A stretch of DNA of 64,000 nucleotides from JBBDSJ01 sp040905025 (GTDB taxonomy: Bacteria; Pseudomonadota; Gammaproteobacteria; Methylohalomonadales; Methylohalomonadaceae), in the NCBI GenBank assembly GCA_040905025.1, contig JBBDSJ010000122.1, forward strand, positions 15,476-79,475. The letters run 5' to 3'. The position numbers and the translations under genes were made by a program. Shown one piece after another: positions 52,982-62,734 of this stretch. The notes beneath the pieces were generated by a model. The model was not told where the DNA came from. It did not search any database and was given only the letters and a program-made list of their open reading frames with translations. Every line of letters begins with the position of its first letter. Positions within the stretch are counted from its first letter, which is position 1.

Positions 52982-53599
52982 TTAATCAGCCGTAAGGCGT
53001 GAGCCGGCATTACGTTCGGACATTCGTTTAATCAAACCGTCAACACCGCTGCGGCGCACCTCAGACGCAAATGAACCGCGATAGGTCGACACCAGACTGA
53101 CCCCGTTTACCGACACATCAACAACTTTCCATTCACCATCGGCAGTATGCATCGTATAGTTGATCGGTATTGTCTGGCTGCTGCCACCCTGTTTGACCTC
53201 TGTTCTGACAGTCACCAGATTTGAATCCCGGTCTTCACGAACAGACTGATAATCAATCTCCTGTTCCGAATATTCCAGCAGAGCCTTGGCATAGGTACGC
53301 ACGAGTAATGTCTGAAATTCCTCAGCGAATTCCTTTCGCTGTGCTTCGGTAGCATCGCGCCAGTTCCGGCCAAGCACCCAGCGCGACATACTCACGAAAT
53401 CGAAATGCGGCAAAATATATTCTTGCACCAATCCGTAGATTCGATCCGGTTCCGCTTCCAGCAGTTCCTGTTCGACAGCCAGTTTATCCAGAACCTGATC
53501 CGCCGTGGTCTTCACGACATCCTGTGCCGGGTGTGCCGCAACAAGCGATACCGGTAACAACAGCATTGTTGTCAACAACAGATTCAGTATTGATTTCAT
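52982..53599 (-). CDS. mlaC: Periplasmic phospholipid shuttle MlaC
   Basis: Periplasmic carrier moving phospholipids between the outer-membrane MlaA complex and MlaFEDB. The 205-residue precursor has a signal peptide (about 1-22) and the Tol-Tol-Ttg2D fold with HFDFVSMSRWVLGRNWRDAT and VDVSVNGVSLVSTYRGSF. I choose ATG 53599, preceded by AGGA at good spacing; a GTG two codons earlier is possible. A 150-base gap separates it from mlaD. Confidence 0.94.
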   Translation of the reverse strand: MKSILNLLLTTMLLLPVSLVAAHPAQDVVKTTADQVLDKLAVEQELLEAEPDRIYGLVQEYILPHFDFVSMSRWVLGRNWRDATEAQRKEFAEEFQTLLVRTYAKALLEYSEQEIDYQSVREDRDSNLVTVRTEVKQGGSSQTIPINYTMHTADGEWKVVDVSVNGVSLVSTYRGSFASEVRRSGVDGLIKRMSERNAGSRLTAD

Positions 53600-53755
53600 A
53601 ACCACTTCCTTAAACTTCCTGATGGCTGACTTGTGCGATCACAAGCTGCAGCAAAAAAACACAAGCATTCTTGTTATCTGGTTTTCTGATATCGAGCAAT
53701 GCCTTACGCCAACGTATTTCACAAAAACAGCACGTATCCGCATTTTCAGGGGCGT

Positions 53756-54232
53756 CTAAAACGGCTGGTCGTCACCAGCGGCCTGACTGTACATAAACTG
53801 GCCAATCACTTCTTCCAGCACGATCGCGCTCGACGTTATTCTGATTTGGCCACCATCAGTCAGGAAGGTTTCCGACCCGCCCGCTTTCAGGCTGATATAT
53901 TGCTCGCCGAGCAAGCCGGCAGTATGGATACTGGCATCCGAATCTGTCGGGATATTACTGTATTCATCGTTAATCTTCATAACCACGAGAGCACCATAAT
54001 TGTCCGGGTCAAGGCCAACCTGACTGACCCGGCCAATCACGACACCCGCCATTTTCACCGGCGCCCGGGTTTTCAAACCACCGATATTTTCGAAATTCGC
54101 CTTGACCTCGTAACCACCTGTGTCAGACAGGGCGCTCAGATTGCTGACCTTCATCGACAACATCAGCAACGCCGCCAGTCCCAGCAAGACAAACAGGCCA
54201 ACAACGATTTCCATACTTTTGGATTGCACCAT
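53756..54232 (-). CDS. mlaD: MCE-domain protein MlaD
   Basis: Inner-membrane-anchored hexameric substrate-binding ring of the Mla transporter. The 158 residues have one membrane helix (about 7-27) and an MCE domain (about 38-118, GLKTRAPVKMAGVVIGRVSQV ... LLGEQYISL). Operon position between mlaE and mlaC is standard. Confidence 0.96.
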   Translation of the reverse strand: MVQSKSMEIVVGLFVLLGLAALLMLSMKVSNLSALSDTGGYEVKANFENIGGLKTRAPVKMAGVVIGRVSQVGLDPDNYGALVVMKINDEYSNIPTDSDASIHTAGLLGEQYISLKAGGSETFLTDGGQIRITSSAIVLEEVIGQFMYSQAAGDDQPF

Positions 54233-54261
54233 ATCGCTTTCCTATCCGGCTTAATACAGCC

Positions 54262-55047
54262 TTAGTTGAACATTAGCGCCGTCAGAATAAAGTCGAGTCC
54301 GAGAATCGCCAGACTGGAGTTCACCACCGTACGCGTCGTCGCGCGGCTGATGCCTTCCGACGTCGGTACCGTATCGTAGCCCTCGAAAACGGCAATCCAG
54401 GTCACCACAATCCCGAAGACAATACTTTTAATGACACCGTTAAGAATATCTTCCTGCAAATCCACAGCCGCCTGCATTTGCGACCAGAATGCGCCGGTAT
54501 CGACACCCAGCAAGCCGACGCCAATAAAATAGGCGCCGATCACACCAACGGCACTGAACATGGCCGCCAGCAGTGGCATTGAAATCACACCGGCCAGATA
54601 GCGCGGCCCGATCACGCGTTTAAGCGGATCTACCGCCATCATTTCCATCGCTGACAGCTGTTCGGTCGACTTCATCAAACCAATCTCGGCAGTCAACGCC
54701 GAACCCGCCCGGCCGGCAAACAGCAGCGCCGACACCACCGGGCCGAGTTCACGCACGAGGGATAATGCCACCAGCACCCCGAGTGATTCCTCGGCACCAA
54801 AATCGACCAGGGTATTGTACCCCTGCAGACCGAGCACCATCCCGACAAAAAGTCCGGAGACGACAATAATCACCAGCGACAGAAAGCCAACAAAATACAT
54901 CTGGACGACAACCAGACGCCAGCGGCGCACAACATCGGGCAACCCGAGCACTACAGTCAACAAAAAAATATGACTACGGCCCAGGCGTTCAAAAAAATTC
55001 AGGCCGAATCGCCCGAGGTAGCGAATAAAATCAATCACGGCAGTCAT
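54262..55047 (-). CDS. mlaE: ABC transporter permease MlaE
   Basis: Inner-membrane permease (261 aa) of the MlaFEDB phospholipid transporter, with about five membrane helices and the family motifs ELGPVVSALLFAGRAGSALTAE and PRYLAGVISMPLL. The start codon shares its A with the mlaF stop (TGATG). Confidence 0.97.
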   Translation of the reverse strand: MTAVIDFIRYLGRFGLNFFERLGRSHIFLLTVVLGLPDVVRRWRLVVVQMYFVGFLSLVIIVVSGLFVGMVLGLQGYNTLVDFGAEESLGVLVALSLVRELGPVVSALLFAGRAGSALTAEIGLMKSTEQLSAMEMMAVDPLKRVIGPRYLAGVISMPLLAAMFSAVGVIGAYFIGVGLLGVDTGAFWSQMQAAVDLQEDILNGVIKSIVFGIVVTWIAVFEGYDTVPTSEGISRATTRTVVNSSLAILGLDFILTALMFN

Positions 55048-55880
55048 CAGTCCGGGGAGCGTGCCAATAGTTCCGTCTCAAAAGCGGCAGCCGGATAGTG
55101 AAACGGCACCGGACCGTCAGGCTTGGCATCCATGAACTGGCGTACCCATTCGGATTCGGAGTCCCGGATCTCCTCAGGTGTACCCTGGCCGACGACCTTG
55201 CCATCGGACAATACATAAATATAGTCAGCAATGGATGCCGTTTCAGCGACATCATGCGAAACCATTATGCTGGTTAATCCAAGTGAGTCGTTGGTACTTT
55301 TGATAAGCCGGATCAGCACACCCATCGAGATCGGATCCTGACCGGTAAACGGCTCATCATACATGATCATCATCGGATCCAGCGCCATCGCCCGGGCCAG
55401 CGCGACGCGCCGGGCCATGCCACCGGACAACTCGGCCGGCATCAACTCACGCGCACCGCGCAAACCGACGGCTTCCAGCTTCATGATGACCAGATCGTAA
55501 ATCATGCTTTCCGGCAATTCCGTGTGCTCCCGCAGCGGAAAGGCAACATTTTCAAACACATTCATGCCGGTGAGTAATGCGCCGCTCTGGAACAGCATGC
55601 CCATACGTTTGCGCAACTGGAACAGGCGTGTACGGCTGACCTTGACTACATCTTCGCCGTCAACTTCGACGCTGCCGGCATCCGGCCGTATCTGGCCACC
55701 GATCAACCGTAATAATGTGGTTTTGCCACAACCGCTCGGGCCCATGATGCCGGTAATTTTGCCACGCGGGATATCAAGGTCGATATTGTCAAAAATCCGC
55801 CGGGAACCGCGATCAAAGCTCAAACCACGGATTCTGACCAGTGGCGAATCCGCTGCTGCGGCATTATTGTTATTGTTCAT
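55047..55880 (-). CDS. mlaF: ABC transporter ATPase MlaF
   Basis: ATPase powering phospholipid movement by MlaFEDB. The 277-residue protein has Walker A GPSGCGKTT near residue 48, the ABC signature LSGGMARR near 150 and Walker B MIMYDEPFTGQDP near 170. It is first in mlaFEDCB. The 195-base gap upstream to the divergent DUF4399 gene must contain both promoters, but I see none that is convincing. Confidence 0.97.
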   Translation of the reverse strand: MNNNNNAAAADSPLVRIRGLSFDRGSRRIFDNIDLDIPRGKITGIMGPSGCGKTTLLRLIGGQIRPDAGSVEVDGEDVVKVSRTRLFQLRKRMGMLFQSGALLTGMNVFENVAFPLREHTELPESMIYDLVIMKLEAVGLRGARELMPAELSGGMARRVALARAMALDPMMIMYDEPFTGQDPISMGVLIRLIKSTNDSLGLTSIMVSHDVAETASIADYIYVLSDGKVVGQGTPEEIRDSESEWVRQFMDAKPDGPVPFHYPAAAFETELLARSPD

Positions 55881-56075
55881 TAGGCAGTTTCAGACAACAT
55901 GGAGCCGGTCATTCTCTTAAATGCAGGCCAGTCACGTCAACCATGCTGTGAATTAATTCGCCTGACGCCTGCGTAAGGGCATCGCACCAATCCGGCTAAG
56001 GGACTCCTGTGGGACGAACGCCTGCCCGCCATACAGGTCATACTTGCAAGCCGAACCAAACCTGAGGAGAGTCAA

Positions 56076-56489
56076 ATGCGTTATCTTACCAGCCTGATCC
56101 TGACATTCTGCATCATACACGCCGCCGCCGCGGCCAGCAGTGCCCCGGAAGCAGCCGAGCTCTATTTCATCAGTCCGGCGGATGGTGCCAGCGACAGCTC
56201 ACCCGTGACAATACGTTTCGGCCTGCGCAACATGGGCGTGGCGCCGGCCGGCACCCAGGCCGACAATACCGGCCATCATCATTTATTGATTAATACTGAC
56301 TTGCCAGCACTGGATCGGCCGATTCCGAATGACGATCAGCACCGCCATTTTGGTCTGGGCCAGACTGAAACCACGCTCGATCTGCCAGCGGGCGAACATA
56401 CACTGCAATTGTTGCTCGGCAATTTCGCCCATATTCCGCATGAGCCAGCGGTAAAATCTGAACAGATCCGGATCACGGTTACCGACTAG
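56076..56489 (+). CDS. DUF4399 periplasmic protein, function unknown
   Basis: A 137-residue exported protein with a signal peptide (about 1-20, cut after AAAA-S region) and one DUF4399 domain. Histidines cluster in GHHHLLINTD, DQHRHFGLGQ and LLGNFAHIPHEP, which could bind metal; that is inference only. A strong GAGGAG precedes ATG 56076. Its TAG stop shares the palindrome CTAG with the purN stop on the other strand. No function is established for the family that I can state. Confidence 0.85.
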   Translation: MRYLTSLILTFCIIHAAAAASSAPEAAELYFISPADGASDSSPVTIRFGLRNMGVAPAGTQADNTGHHHLLINTDLPALDRPIPNDDQHRHFGLGQTETTLDLPAGEHTLQLLLGNFAHIPHEPAVKSEQIRITVTD

Positions 56490-57097
56490 CCGTTGGCATC
56501 GGGCAACTTGAGCTGGCCGGTGACTAAATCGGCCAGCGTTTCCACCAATAGCGTGTGTTCGGCAACCAATACCCGCGCGGCCAGGGTGGCCGGCGTATCA
56601 TTCTCAAGCACTGGCACCCGCGCCTGGCGCAGAATCGCACCCTGATCATAGGCATCAGTCACCAGATGCACGGTTGCACCAGATTCCCGGTCGCCAGCGG
56701 CGATAACCGCTTCATGCACATGCATACCGAACATACCCGGACCACCGTGACGTGGTAACAGGCTCGGGTGGATGTTGATCATGCGATTCCTGTAGGTAGC
56801 CAGCGTTTGCGGACCGATTTTTTTCATATAACCGGCAAGTACAACCCAGTCCACAGCATATTTGTGCAGGTTTGCACAAATCGCTGCATCCAGTTGCTCC
56901 GGCTCCGGGTGTGTTGTCCGGCTCAGGTGCATGGCCGCGACGTTAAACTCGCGTGCTGTTGTCAGCGCCGGGGCATCCAGATTGTTGCTTATGACGAGCG
57001 CCGGTTCAGCCGGCAACCGGCCGGTGGCACAGGCCGCGAGCACTGCACGCATATTGCTGCCACGACCGGAAACCAGTAATCCAAGTGTTGCTGTCAT
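56486..57097 (-). CDS. purN: Phosphoribosylglycinamide formyltransferase PurN
   Basis: Transfers formyl from 10-formyl-THF to GAR in purine synthesis. The 203 residues from ATG 57097 include VSGRGSNMRAV and the active-site NIHPSLLPRHGG with N and H, followed by TVHLVTDAYDQG with the catalytic aspartate. The HGGPGMFGMHVHEAVI loop differs from the E. coli type (FKGLHTHRQAL-like) and resembles another PurN branch. A TTG-started frame to 57127 would lie inside pdxB. The purM partner is not here. Confidence 0.92.
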   Translation of the reverse strand: MTATLGLLVSGRGSNMRAVLAACATGRLPAEPALVISNNLDAPALTTAREFNVAAMHLSRTTHPEPEQLDAAICANLHKYAVDWVVLAGYMKKIGPQTLATYRNRMINIHPSLLPRHGGPGMFGMHVHEAVIAAGDRESGATVHLVTDAYDQGAILRQARVPVLENDTPATLAARVLVAEHTLLVETLADLVTGQLKLPDANG

Positions 57098-57107
57098 GTC
57101 GGTGGCA

Positions 57108-58286
57108 TCAGTTTGCAGCTTCTGCAAAACACAGATGAAACCCGAGTTCAGTCAGCATCACAGTCAATCCCGGCCGATCCTGTTCAGCAGCTGTTGGCAA
57201 ACACACCTGGATCGCATTAAATTCATGCCGAAGCGGGTATTTCTCTCGCAACTGGATGAAATGCGCAGCACGCTGTGAGGCTTCCAGATTAACCAGTTCA
57301 CGCAGGGCGATCGCATCCGTGCGTACATCATAACTGGCGAGGATTGCCAGACCGGCGGCGTTGAAGTCATCAGCTTCGCTCAATGGCTTTAACAGCGGCA
57401 CCTGGCGTTGTACGCCCGGCGTTGGCGCCGGCGCTGCCGGCACCGAGCACTGTAACCATTCCATCAATGCTGTCTTGATCATTGCCGTGGCACGTTGCTT
57501 GGCCTCATGGCTGTAGCCGGCAATATGTGGTGTTGCCACATTAACACGGGCGGCAAGTTCGGCATCTATTGCCGGTTCATTCAACCATGTATCCAGCGCC
57601 AGCGTGAGTGACTGCGATGTCTGTACTTTCTTCAGGGCACTCTCGTCAACCACACCACCGCGCGCAGCATTGATGAGTATGCCATCGGCAGGCACACGTC
57701 TGAGTTGCTCATAACCGAGCAAATGCCGGGTTGGGTAATCACCGGTATCGGTCAACGGCACATGCAGGCTGACCACATCGGCCTGCAGTACATCATCCAG
57801 TGAACAGAAATCGCGTGTGTCGCCAGCCACAGCGAGTGGCGGGTCATTCAACAAACAGCGCACGCCGAGCACCGAAAGTAATTTATGTAATTGGCTGCCA
57901 ACATGGCCACAGCCCACGATACCTACAGTCATGTCCTGCACAGATCGCTGCCTGCATTCCGTCAATACAAGTAATGTGCTGAGTACATATTCCGCCACCG
58001 CACGGGCATTGCAACCGGCAGCAGACGCAAAGGCAATATCTTCACTGGCAAGATAGTCTGTATCGACATGGTCGGCACCACTGGTTGCCGTGCCGACAAA
58101 ACGTACCGGTGTGTCAGCAAGCAACGCCGCATTCACCGGGGTGACACTGCGTACCAGTAACGCGTCGGCATCGGCCAACCGTGCCGGCGTTATGGCACCG
58201 GGCTCTATCGCAGTCACACGCCCCAATTCGTTGAACTGCTTTTCAACGCCGGCAATATGCCGATCGGCGATGATGTGCATCGTCAT
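57108..58286 (-). CDS. pdxB: Erythronate-4-phosphate dehydrogenase PdxB
   Basis: NAD-dependent D-2-hydroxyacid dehydrogenase of pyridoxal 5'-phosphate synthesis. The 392 residues show the NAD-binding GIVGCGHVGSQLHKLL (about 118-135), the catalytic-domain motifs NAARGGVVDE and a C-terminal dimerisation domain (about 290-385) that sets PdxB apart from relatives such as SerA. It follows secF by 64 bases and precedes purN by ten. Confidence 0.95.
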   Translation of the reverse strand: MTMHIIADRHIAGVEKQFNELGRVTAIEPGAITPARLADADALLVRSVTPVNAALLADTPVRFVGTATSGADHVDTDYLASEDIAFASAAGCNARAVAEYVLSTLLVLTECRQRSVQDMTVGIVGCGHVGSQLHKLLSVLGVRCLLNDPPLAVAGDTRDFCSLDDVLQADVVSLHVPLTDTGDYPTRHLLGYEQLRRVPADGILINAARGGVVDESALKKVQTSQSLTLALDTWLNEPAIDAELAARVNVATPHIAGYSHEAKQRATAMIKTALMEWLQCSVPAAPAPTPGVQRQVPLLKPLSEADDFNAAGLAILASYDVRTDAIALRELVNLEASQRAAHFIQLREKYPLRHEFNAIQVCLPTAAEQDRPGLTVMLTELGFHLCFAEAAN

Positions 58287-58350
58287 GACTGGCCTTGATC
58301 AAGAAAGACTGTAGAGCCGCTGTATCCTGGTGCTGCCGGAACGAACTGAA

Positions 58351-59289
58351 TTATCTGGACTCGCGGTCCAGTTCGGCACCTTCCTTGGCCACTGGCATAA
58401 GATTTTGCTTGTTCACGCCCAGTGCCAGGGCAAATGTACTTGCCACATAAATAGACGAATAAGTCCCGACCAGCACACCCACGATCAGCGCCAGCGAGAA
58501 TCCACTCAACACTTCACCGCCATAAACCAGCAATGCCACGAGCACCAGCAGAGTAGTCACACCGGTCATCACCGTACGGCTCAGGGTCTGGTTCAACGAA
58601 ACATTAAAGACCTCGATCGGACCTTCCTTGCGCAGTCGCCGGAAATTTTCACGCACCCGGTCAAAGACCACGATGGTATCGTTCAATGAATAACCAATGG
58701 TCGCCAGAATGGCGGCAAGCACTGACAGATCAAAATTCAACTGAACCAACGAGAAAAATCCCAGAATCAGGATAACGTCATGCATCAAGGCAACAACAGC
58801 GCCGGCTGCCAGCCGTGACTCAAACCGCAAACCCACATAAATCAGAATACCGAACAATGCATACAGCATGGCCAGACCGCCATCTTCAGTCAGTTCTTCA
58901 CCAACCTGCGGCCCGACGAATTCAACCCGGCGCAGTTCCAGTTCGGCCTCATCAGCCCGCAGTATGTTGAGCAGTTGATTACTGACTGCAGCACTGTTCA
59001 TATCTGCACGCGGCGGAATGCGTATCAGAATATCCTGTGCGGATCCGTATGCCTGCACCTGGGCATCATCAAATTCACTGCCACTAAGCAGGTTGCGAAC
59101 ACTCTCCGGGTCAACGGCTTCGTTATAGCCGATTTCCACCAGCGTGCCGCCAGTAAAATCGATACCGAAATTCAGGCCACGCGTGGCCAGTGAACCAATC
59201 GAAACGATGATCAAAACGGCTGACAAAATCGCCGCTACGCGACGCTTGCCGATAAAATCATAACTCGTATTGAATTTGAAAAATTCCAT
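58351..59289 (-). CDS. secF: Protein translocase subunit SecF
   Basis: Partner of SecD; uses the proton motive force to pull translocating proteins on the periplasmic side. I start at ATG 59289 (MEFFKFNTSYDFIGKRR), giving 312 residues. An upstream ATG at 59337 lies inside secD. Six membrane helices, the P1 domain and the motifs GLNFGIDFTGGTLVEIGY and LNDTIVVFDRVRE are present. Confidence 0.97.
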   Translation of the reverse strand: MEFFKFNTSYDFIGKRRVAAILSAVLIIVSIGSLATRGLNFGIDFTGGTLVEIGYNEAVDPESVRNLLSGSEFDDAQVQAYGSAQDILIRIPPRADMNSAAVSNQLLNILRADEAELELRRVEFVGPQVGEELTEDGGLAMLYALFGILIYVGLRFESRLAAGAVVALMHDVILILGFFSLVQLNFDLSVLAAILATIGYSLNDTIVVFDRVRENFRRLRKEGPIEVFNVSLNQTLSRTVMTGVTTLLVLVALLVYGGEVLSGFSLALIVGVLVGTYSSIYVASTFALALGVNKQNLMPVAKEGAELDRESR

Positions 59290-59302
59290 CCGTTTATAAC
59301 CC

Positions 59303-61165
59303 CTAGATCGCCAGCGATTTGACGCGCCGGCCACCATAAATCAGATTAACCATTGCACGGGTGCCGATAATGGCAGTAAACATTGAGCAGATAATACCGA
59401 GACACAATGTCACGGCGAATCCCTTGATCGGACCGGTACCAAAAGCGAACAGCACAGTAGCTGCCATGACTGTCGTGATATTGGCATCCGCAATACTGGA
59501 GAACGCCTTTTCATAGCCAGCATGAATACTTGATTGTGGTGAATTGCCGTTACGTAATTCCTCACGTATACGCTCATAAATCAACACATTTGCATCCACT
59601 GCCATACCAACGGTCAACACAATACCGGCAATACCCGGCAACGTAAGCGTTGCCTGCAACATGGATAACAGTGCTACCAGCAACACCAGATTCGTGACCA
59701 GTGCGACACTGGCAACAATACCGAATACCCGGTAATAGATGACCATGAACAACAGCACAAGGACAAAACCAAGCAGTACCGAAAGCATCCCCTGCTCAAT
59801 ATTTTCCTTGCCCAGACTCGGACCAATAGTACGTTCTTCTATAATTTCGACTGGTGCGGCAAGTGCACCGGCGCGCAGTAACAACGCCAGATTGCGCGCT
59901 TCCTGGGTTGAATCCAGACCAGTAATCTGGAAACGCTTGCCGAGCTGATCGCGAATGGTGGCAACATTGATCACTTCTTCTATCGTGCTGGTTTCGCGTA
60001 CCAGTTCACCGGCTTCATTGCGCGTGGTTTCGGTCTTGTTTTCAATGAACACCGTACCCATGGCATTACCGATCTGATCACGCGTACGGCGGCTGAAAAT
60101 CTGCGCGCCCTGACCATCCAGAGTAATGAATACCGCCGCACCACCGCTTTGCTGGTCAATACCGGAAGCGGCATCAATAATGGAATCACCCGTCAACATC
60201 ACATCGCGTTTCAGCAATACGGGCTGACCGGCGCGATCATAATAAAGCTTGGAACCAGCCGGTACCCGGCCATTAAGGGCATCCTCAACACTATTACTGG
60301 AATCAACCAAACGGAATTCCAGCGTGGCTGTTGCACCGAGAATCTCTTTCGCCCGCGCAGTGTCCTGCACACCCGGCAACTGCACAACAATACGCTCGGC
60401 GCCCTGCTGAGTGATGACAGGTTCGGCCACACCGAGTTCGTTTACGCGCTTGCGCAGGGTGGTGATATTTTGCTGCAACGCGAATTCACGCGTTTCAGTC
60501 AATGTCTGCTCGGACAACTGTGCCAGCACACGGTTCTCACCATCGGCACTGACATCATCAATATTGAGTTCCGGATGTTCGCTACGGATCAACGTCAATG
60601 TCTGTTCCACGTCAGCCGCATCTCGCAGGCGTACGAGCACACCGGGTGCATTATCAGCCGGCGCCACTGTCATGTAGCGAATTCGCTCATCACGCAATGA
60701 TGAGCGAATATCAGAGACATAACGCTCAACAGCGCGCGTCGCAGCGGCCTCCATATCGACTTCCAGGAGGAAATGCACACCGCCCCGCAAATCCAGCCCC
60801 AGATACATGGGTTCGGCATTCAACGCCCGTAACCAGTCCGGCGTAGCCGGTGCCAGGTTCAGTGCAACAATATAATTGCCACCCAGCGCTTCGCTGATTA
60901 AATCCCGGGCTTGCAGTTGCTGGTCTTCATCAGCAAACCGGATCACCAGACTATCGAGACCCAGCTCATAAGCGAGTGGCTCAATCCCGGCAGTCTCCAG
61001 CACACCACTGACTTCGAGTTCTGTCAGTTCGCTGATTTCTGCCGCGCGGGCAGCAGAAATCTGTACGGCAGGATCCTTGCCATAAATATTCGGGAGCGCA
61101 TAAATAATGCCGACCAGCAGCACTACAGCAACGAGGATATATTTCCAGAGTGGATAGCGATTCAT
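59303..61165 (-). CDS. secD: Protein translocase subunit SecD
   Basis: Large SecDF subunit, 620 aa, with six membrane helices and a big periplasmic P1 region (about 30-430). Visible motifs are LGLDLRGGVHFLLEVD near 118, GPSLGKENIEQG near 445 and VGMAVDANVLIYERIREE near 525, whose aspartate takes part in proton movement. It follows yajC and precedes secF by 13 bases. Confidence 0.98.
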   Translation of the reverse strand: MNRYPLWKYILVAVVLLVGIIYALPNIYGKDPAVQISAARAAEISELTELEVSGVLETAGIEPLAYELGLDSLVIRFADEDQQLQARDLISEALGGNYIVALNLAPATPDWLRALNAEPMYLGLDLRGGVHFLLEVDMEAAATRAVERYVSDIRSSLRDERIRYMTVAPADNAPGVLVRLRDAADVEQTLTLIRSEHPELNIDDVSADGENRVLAQLSEQTLTETREFALQQNITTLRKRVNELGVAEPVITQQGAERIVVQLPGVQDTARAKEILGATATLEFRLVDSSNSVEDALNGRVPAGSKLYYDRAGQPVLLKRDVMLTGDSIIDAASGIDQQSGGAAVFITLDGQGAQIFSRRTRDQIGNAMGTVFIENKTETTRNEAGELVRETSTIEEVINVATIRDQLGKRFQITGLDSTQEARNLALLLRAGALAAPVEIIEERTIGPSLGKENIEQGMLSVLLGFVLVLLFMVIYYRVFGIVASVALVTNLVLLVALLSMLQATLTLPGIAGIVLTVGMAVDANVLIYERIREELRNGNSPQSSIHAGYEKAFSSIADANITTVMAATVLFAFGTGPIKGFAVTLCLGIICSMFTAIIGTRAMVNLIYGGRRVKSLAI

Positions 61166-61230
61166 ACGTCTGACACTTCAGTCATTAATCAGGCATTAAC
61201 GGGAATAAAAATCGGAATAGTTGCGTTGCT

Positions 61231-61557
61231 TCAAAGCTCTTTGAGCGAACCTTTCGGCAACACTGTAGAGACGGCATGTTTCTGCACCTTGATTTCCAGT
61301 TTGTCCGCAACTTCCAGTGCAATAAAATTATCACCGATTTCACGGATACGGCCGGCAACACCACCCGTCGTTACAATTTCATCGCCTTTGGCGAGACTGC
61401 CGACCATTTGCGAATGTTCCTTAGCGCGCTTCATCTGCGGCCGAATCATCAGGAAGTACATCAACGCAATGAACAGCAGTGTCCAGATAATCAGGCCCAT
61501 GCCACCGCCGGCAGGCGCCGCGTCTTGTGCCCAGGCATTTGTTATAAAAAAATCCAT
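61231..61557 (-). CDS. yajC: Preprotein translocase accessory protein YajC
   Basis: Small inner-membrane protein associated with SecDF. From ATG 61557 it has 108 residues, with one membrane helix (about 20-40, GLIIWTLLFIALMYFLMIRPQMKR) and a soluble domain containing LAKGDEIVTTGGVAGRI. A longer frame from 61644 would enter tgt and has no membrane-protein character. It is in the usual order queA-tgt-yajC-secD-secF. Confidence 0.96.
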   Translation of the reverse strand: MDFFITNAWAQDAAPAGGGMGLIIWTLLFIALMYFLMIRPQMKRAKEHSQMVGSLAKGDEIVTTGGVAGRIREIGDNFIALEVADKLEIKVQKHAVSTVLPKGSLKEL

Positions 61558-61591
61558 AGCATTCACATATTGGTTGTTTCGAGGCCGCGCA

Positions 61592-62725
61592 TTATGACAT
61601 AGCCACGGGCGTTTGCATGCGTCTGGCATAGAAGTCAGCCACAAAAGCTATGAGCCGGTCGGCGGCAATCGCTTCGCACAGACCCTGCATCAGGCACTGA
61701 TAATAGTGCAAATTGTGCAGGGTATTCAGACGGCTGCCGAGCATTTCCGTAGTCTTATCAAGATGATGTAGGTAGCTGCGGCTGTAATTCCGGCATGTAT
61801 AACAGTCACAATCTTCGTCAATCGGCCGGGTACTGTGCTTATGCTCGCTGTTGCGCAGCCGCAGCACACCGGTGCTGGTGAACAAATGCGCGTTGCGGGC
61901 ATTGCGGGTCGGCATCACGCAATCAAACATATCGATGCCCCGGCAAACCGCCTCGACAATATCCTCCGGCCGGCCGACGCCCATCAGATAACGCGGTTTG
62001 TCGGCCGGCATCTGCGGCATAAGCCCGTCCAGCACCTGCAACATTTCCGCCTGCGACTCACCCACCGACAGACCACCGACGGCATAGCCGTCAAAACCAA
62101 TATCCACCAATCCGGCCAGTGAGTCGCGCCGTGAATCCGGCACCAGCCCGCCCTGGACAATCCCGAACAGCGCCGCCGGCGTTTCAGCGTCGGCCTGACA
62201 CTGATCATGCGCGACCCGGCAACGCGCCGACCAACGCAAGGAGCGCTCCATCGCCGCTTGCACCGCCGCTGGCGGCGCCGGGTGACCAATCACGTCGTCA
62301 AATATCATGACAATGTCGCTGCCCAGATCGCGCTGCACCTGCATCGAGATTTCCGGATCGACAAATACCTTGCTACCATCAATCGGCGAGGCGAACGTCA
62401 CGCCCGCTTCATCAATCTTGCGCCGCCCGGCCAGACTGAACACCTGAAAACCACCGGAGTCGGTCAGGATTGGCCCGTCCCAGTGCATGAAACCGTGCAG
62501 ACCGCCATGCGCACGAATGACATCCGTACCCGGCCGCAGCATCAGGTGAAAGGTATTGCCAAGAATGATCTCGCTGCCGAGACCGCACAGCTCTTCCGGC
62601 GTGACGCCCTTCACCGCAGCATAAGTGCCGACCGGCATAAAGGCCGGCGTCTGCACCGCGCCACGCGCAAACCGCATCACGCCGCGCCGCGCCATGCCAT
62701 CTGTGTTGAGTAATTCGAATTTCAT
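61592..62725 (-). CDS. tgt: tRNA-guanine transglycosylase Tgt
   Basis: Exchanges guanine 34 for preQ1 in GUN-anticodon tRNAs on the way to queuosine. The 377-residue TIM-barrel enzyme has the catalytic region TDSGGFQVFSL near 95, the nucleophile region MFDCVMPTRNARN near 265 and the zinc site CDCYTC...H near 305-335. QueA, the next enzyme of the pathway, is encoded directly upstream. Confidence 0.98.
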   Translation of the reverse strand: MKFELLNTDGMARRGVMRFARGAVQTPAFMPVGTYAAVKGVTPEELCGLGSEIILGNTFHLMLRPGTDVIRAHGGLHGFMHWDGPILTDSGGFQVFSLAGRRKIDEAGVTFASPIDGSKVFVDPEISMQVQRDLGSDIVMIFDDVIGHPAPPAAVQAAMERSLRWSARCRVAHDQCQADAETPAALFGIVQGGLVPDSRRDSLAGLVDIGFDGYAVGGLSVGESQAEMLQVLDGLMPQMPADKPRYLMGVGRPEDIVEAVCRGIDMFDCVMPTRNARNAHLFTSTGVLRLRNSEHKHSTRPIDEDCDCYTCRNYSRSYLHHLDKTTEMLGSRLNTLHNLHYYQCLMQGLCEAIAADRLIAFVADFYARRMQTPVAMS

Positions 62726-62734
62726 GCTTTCAAT

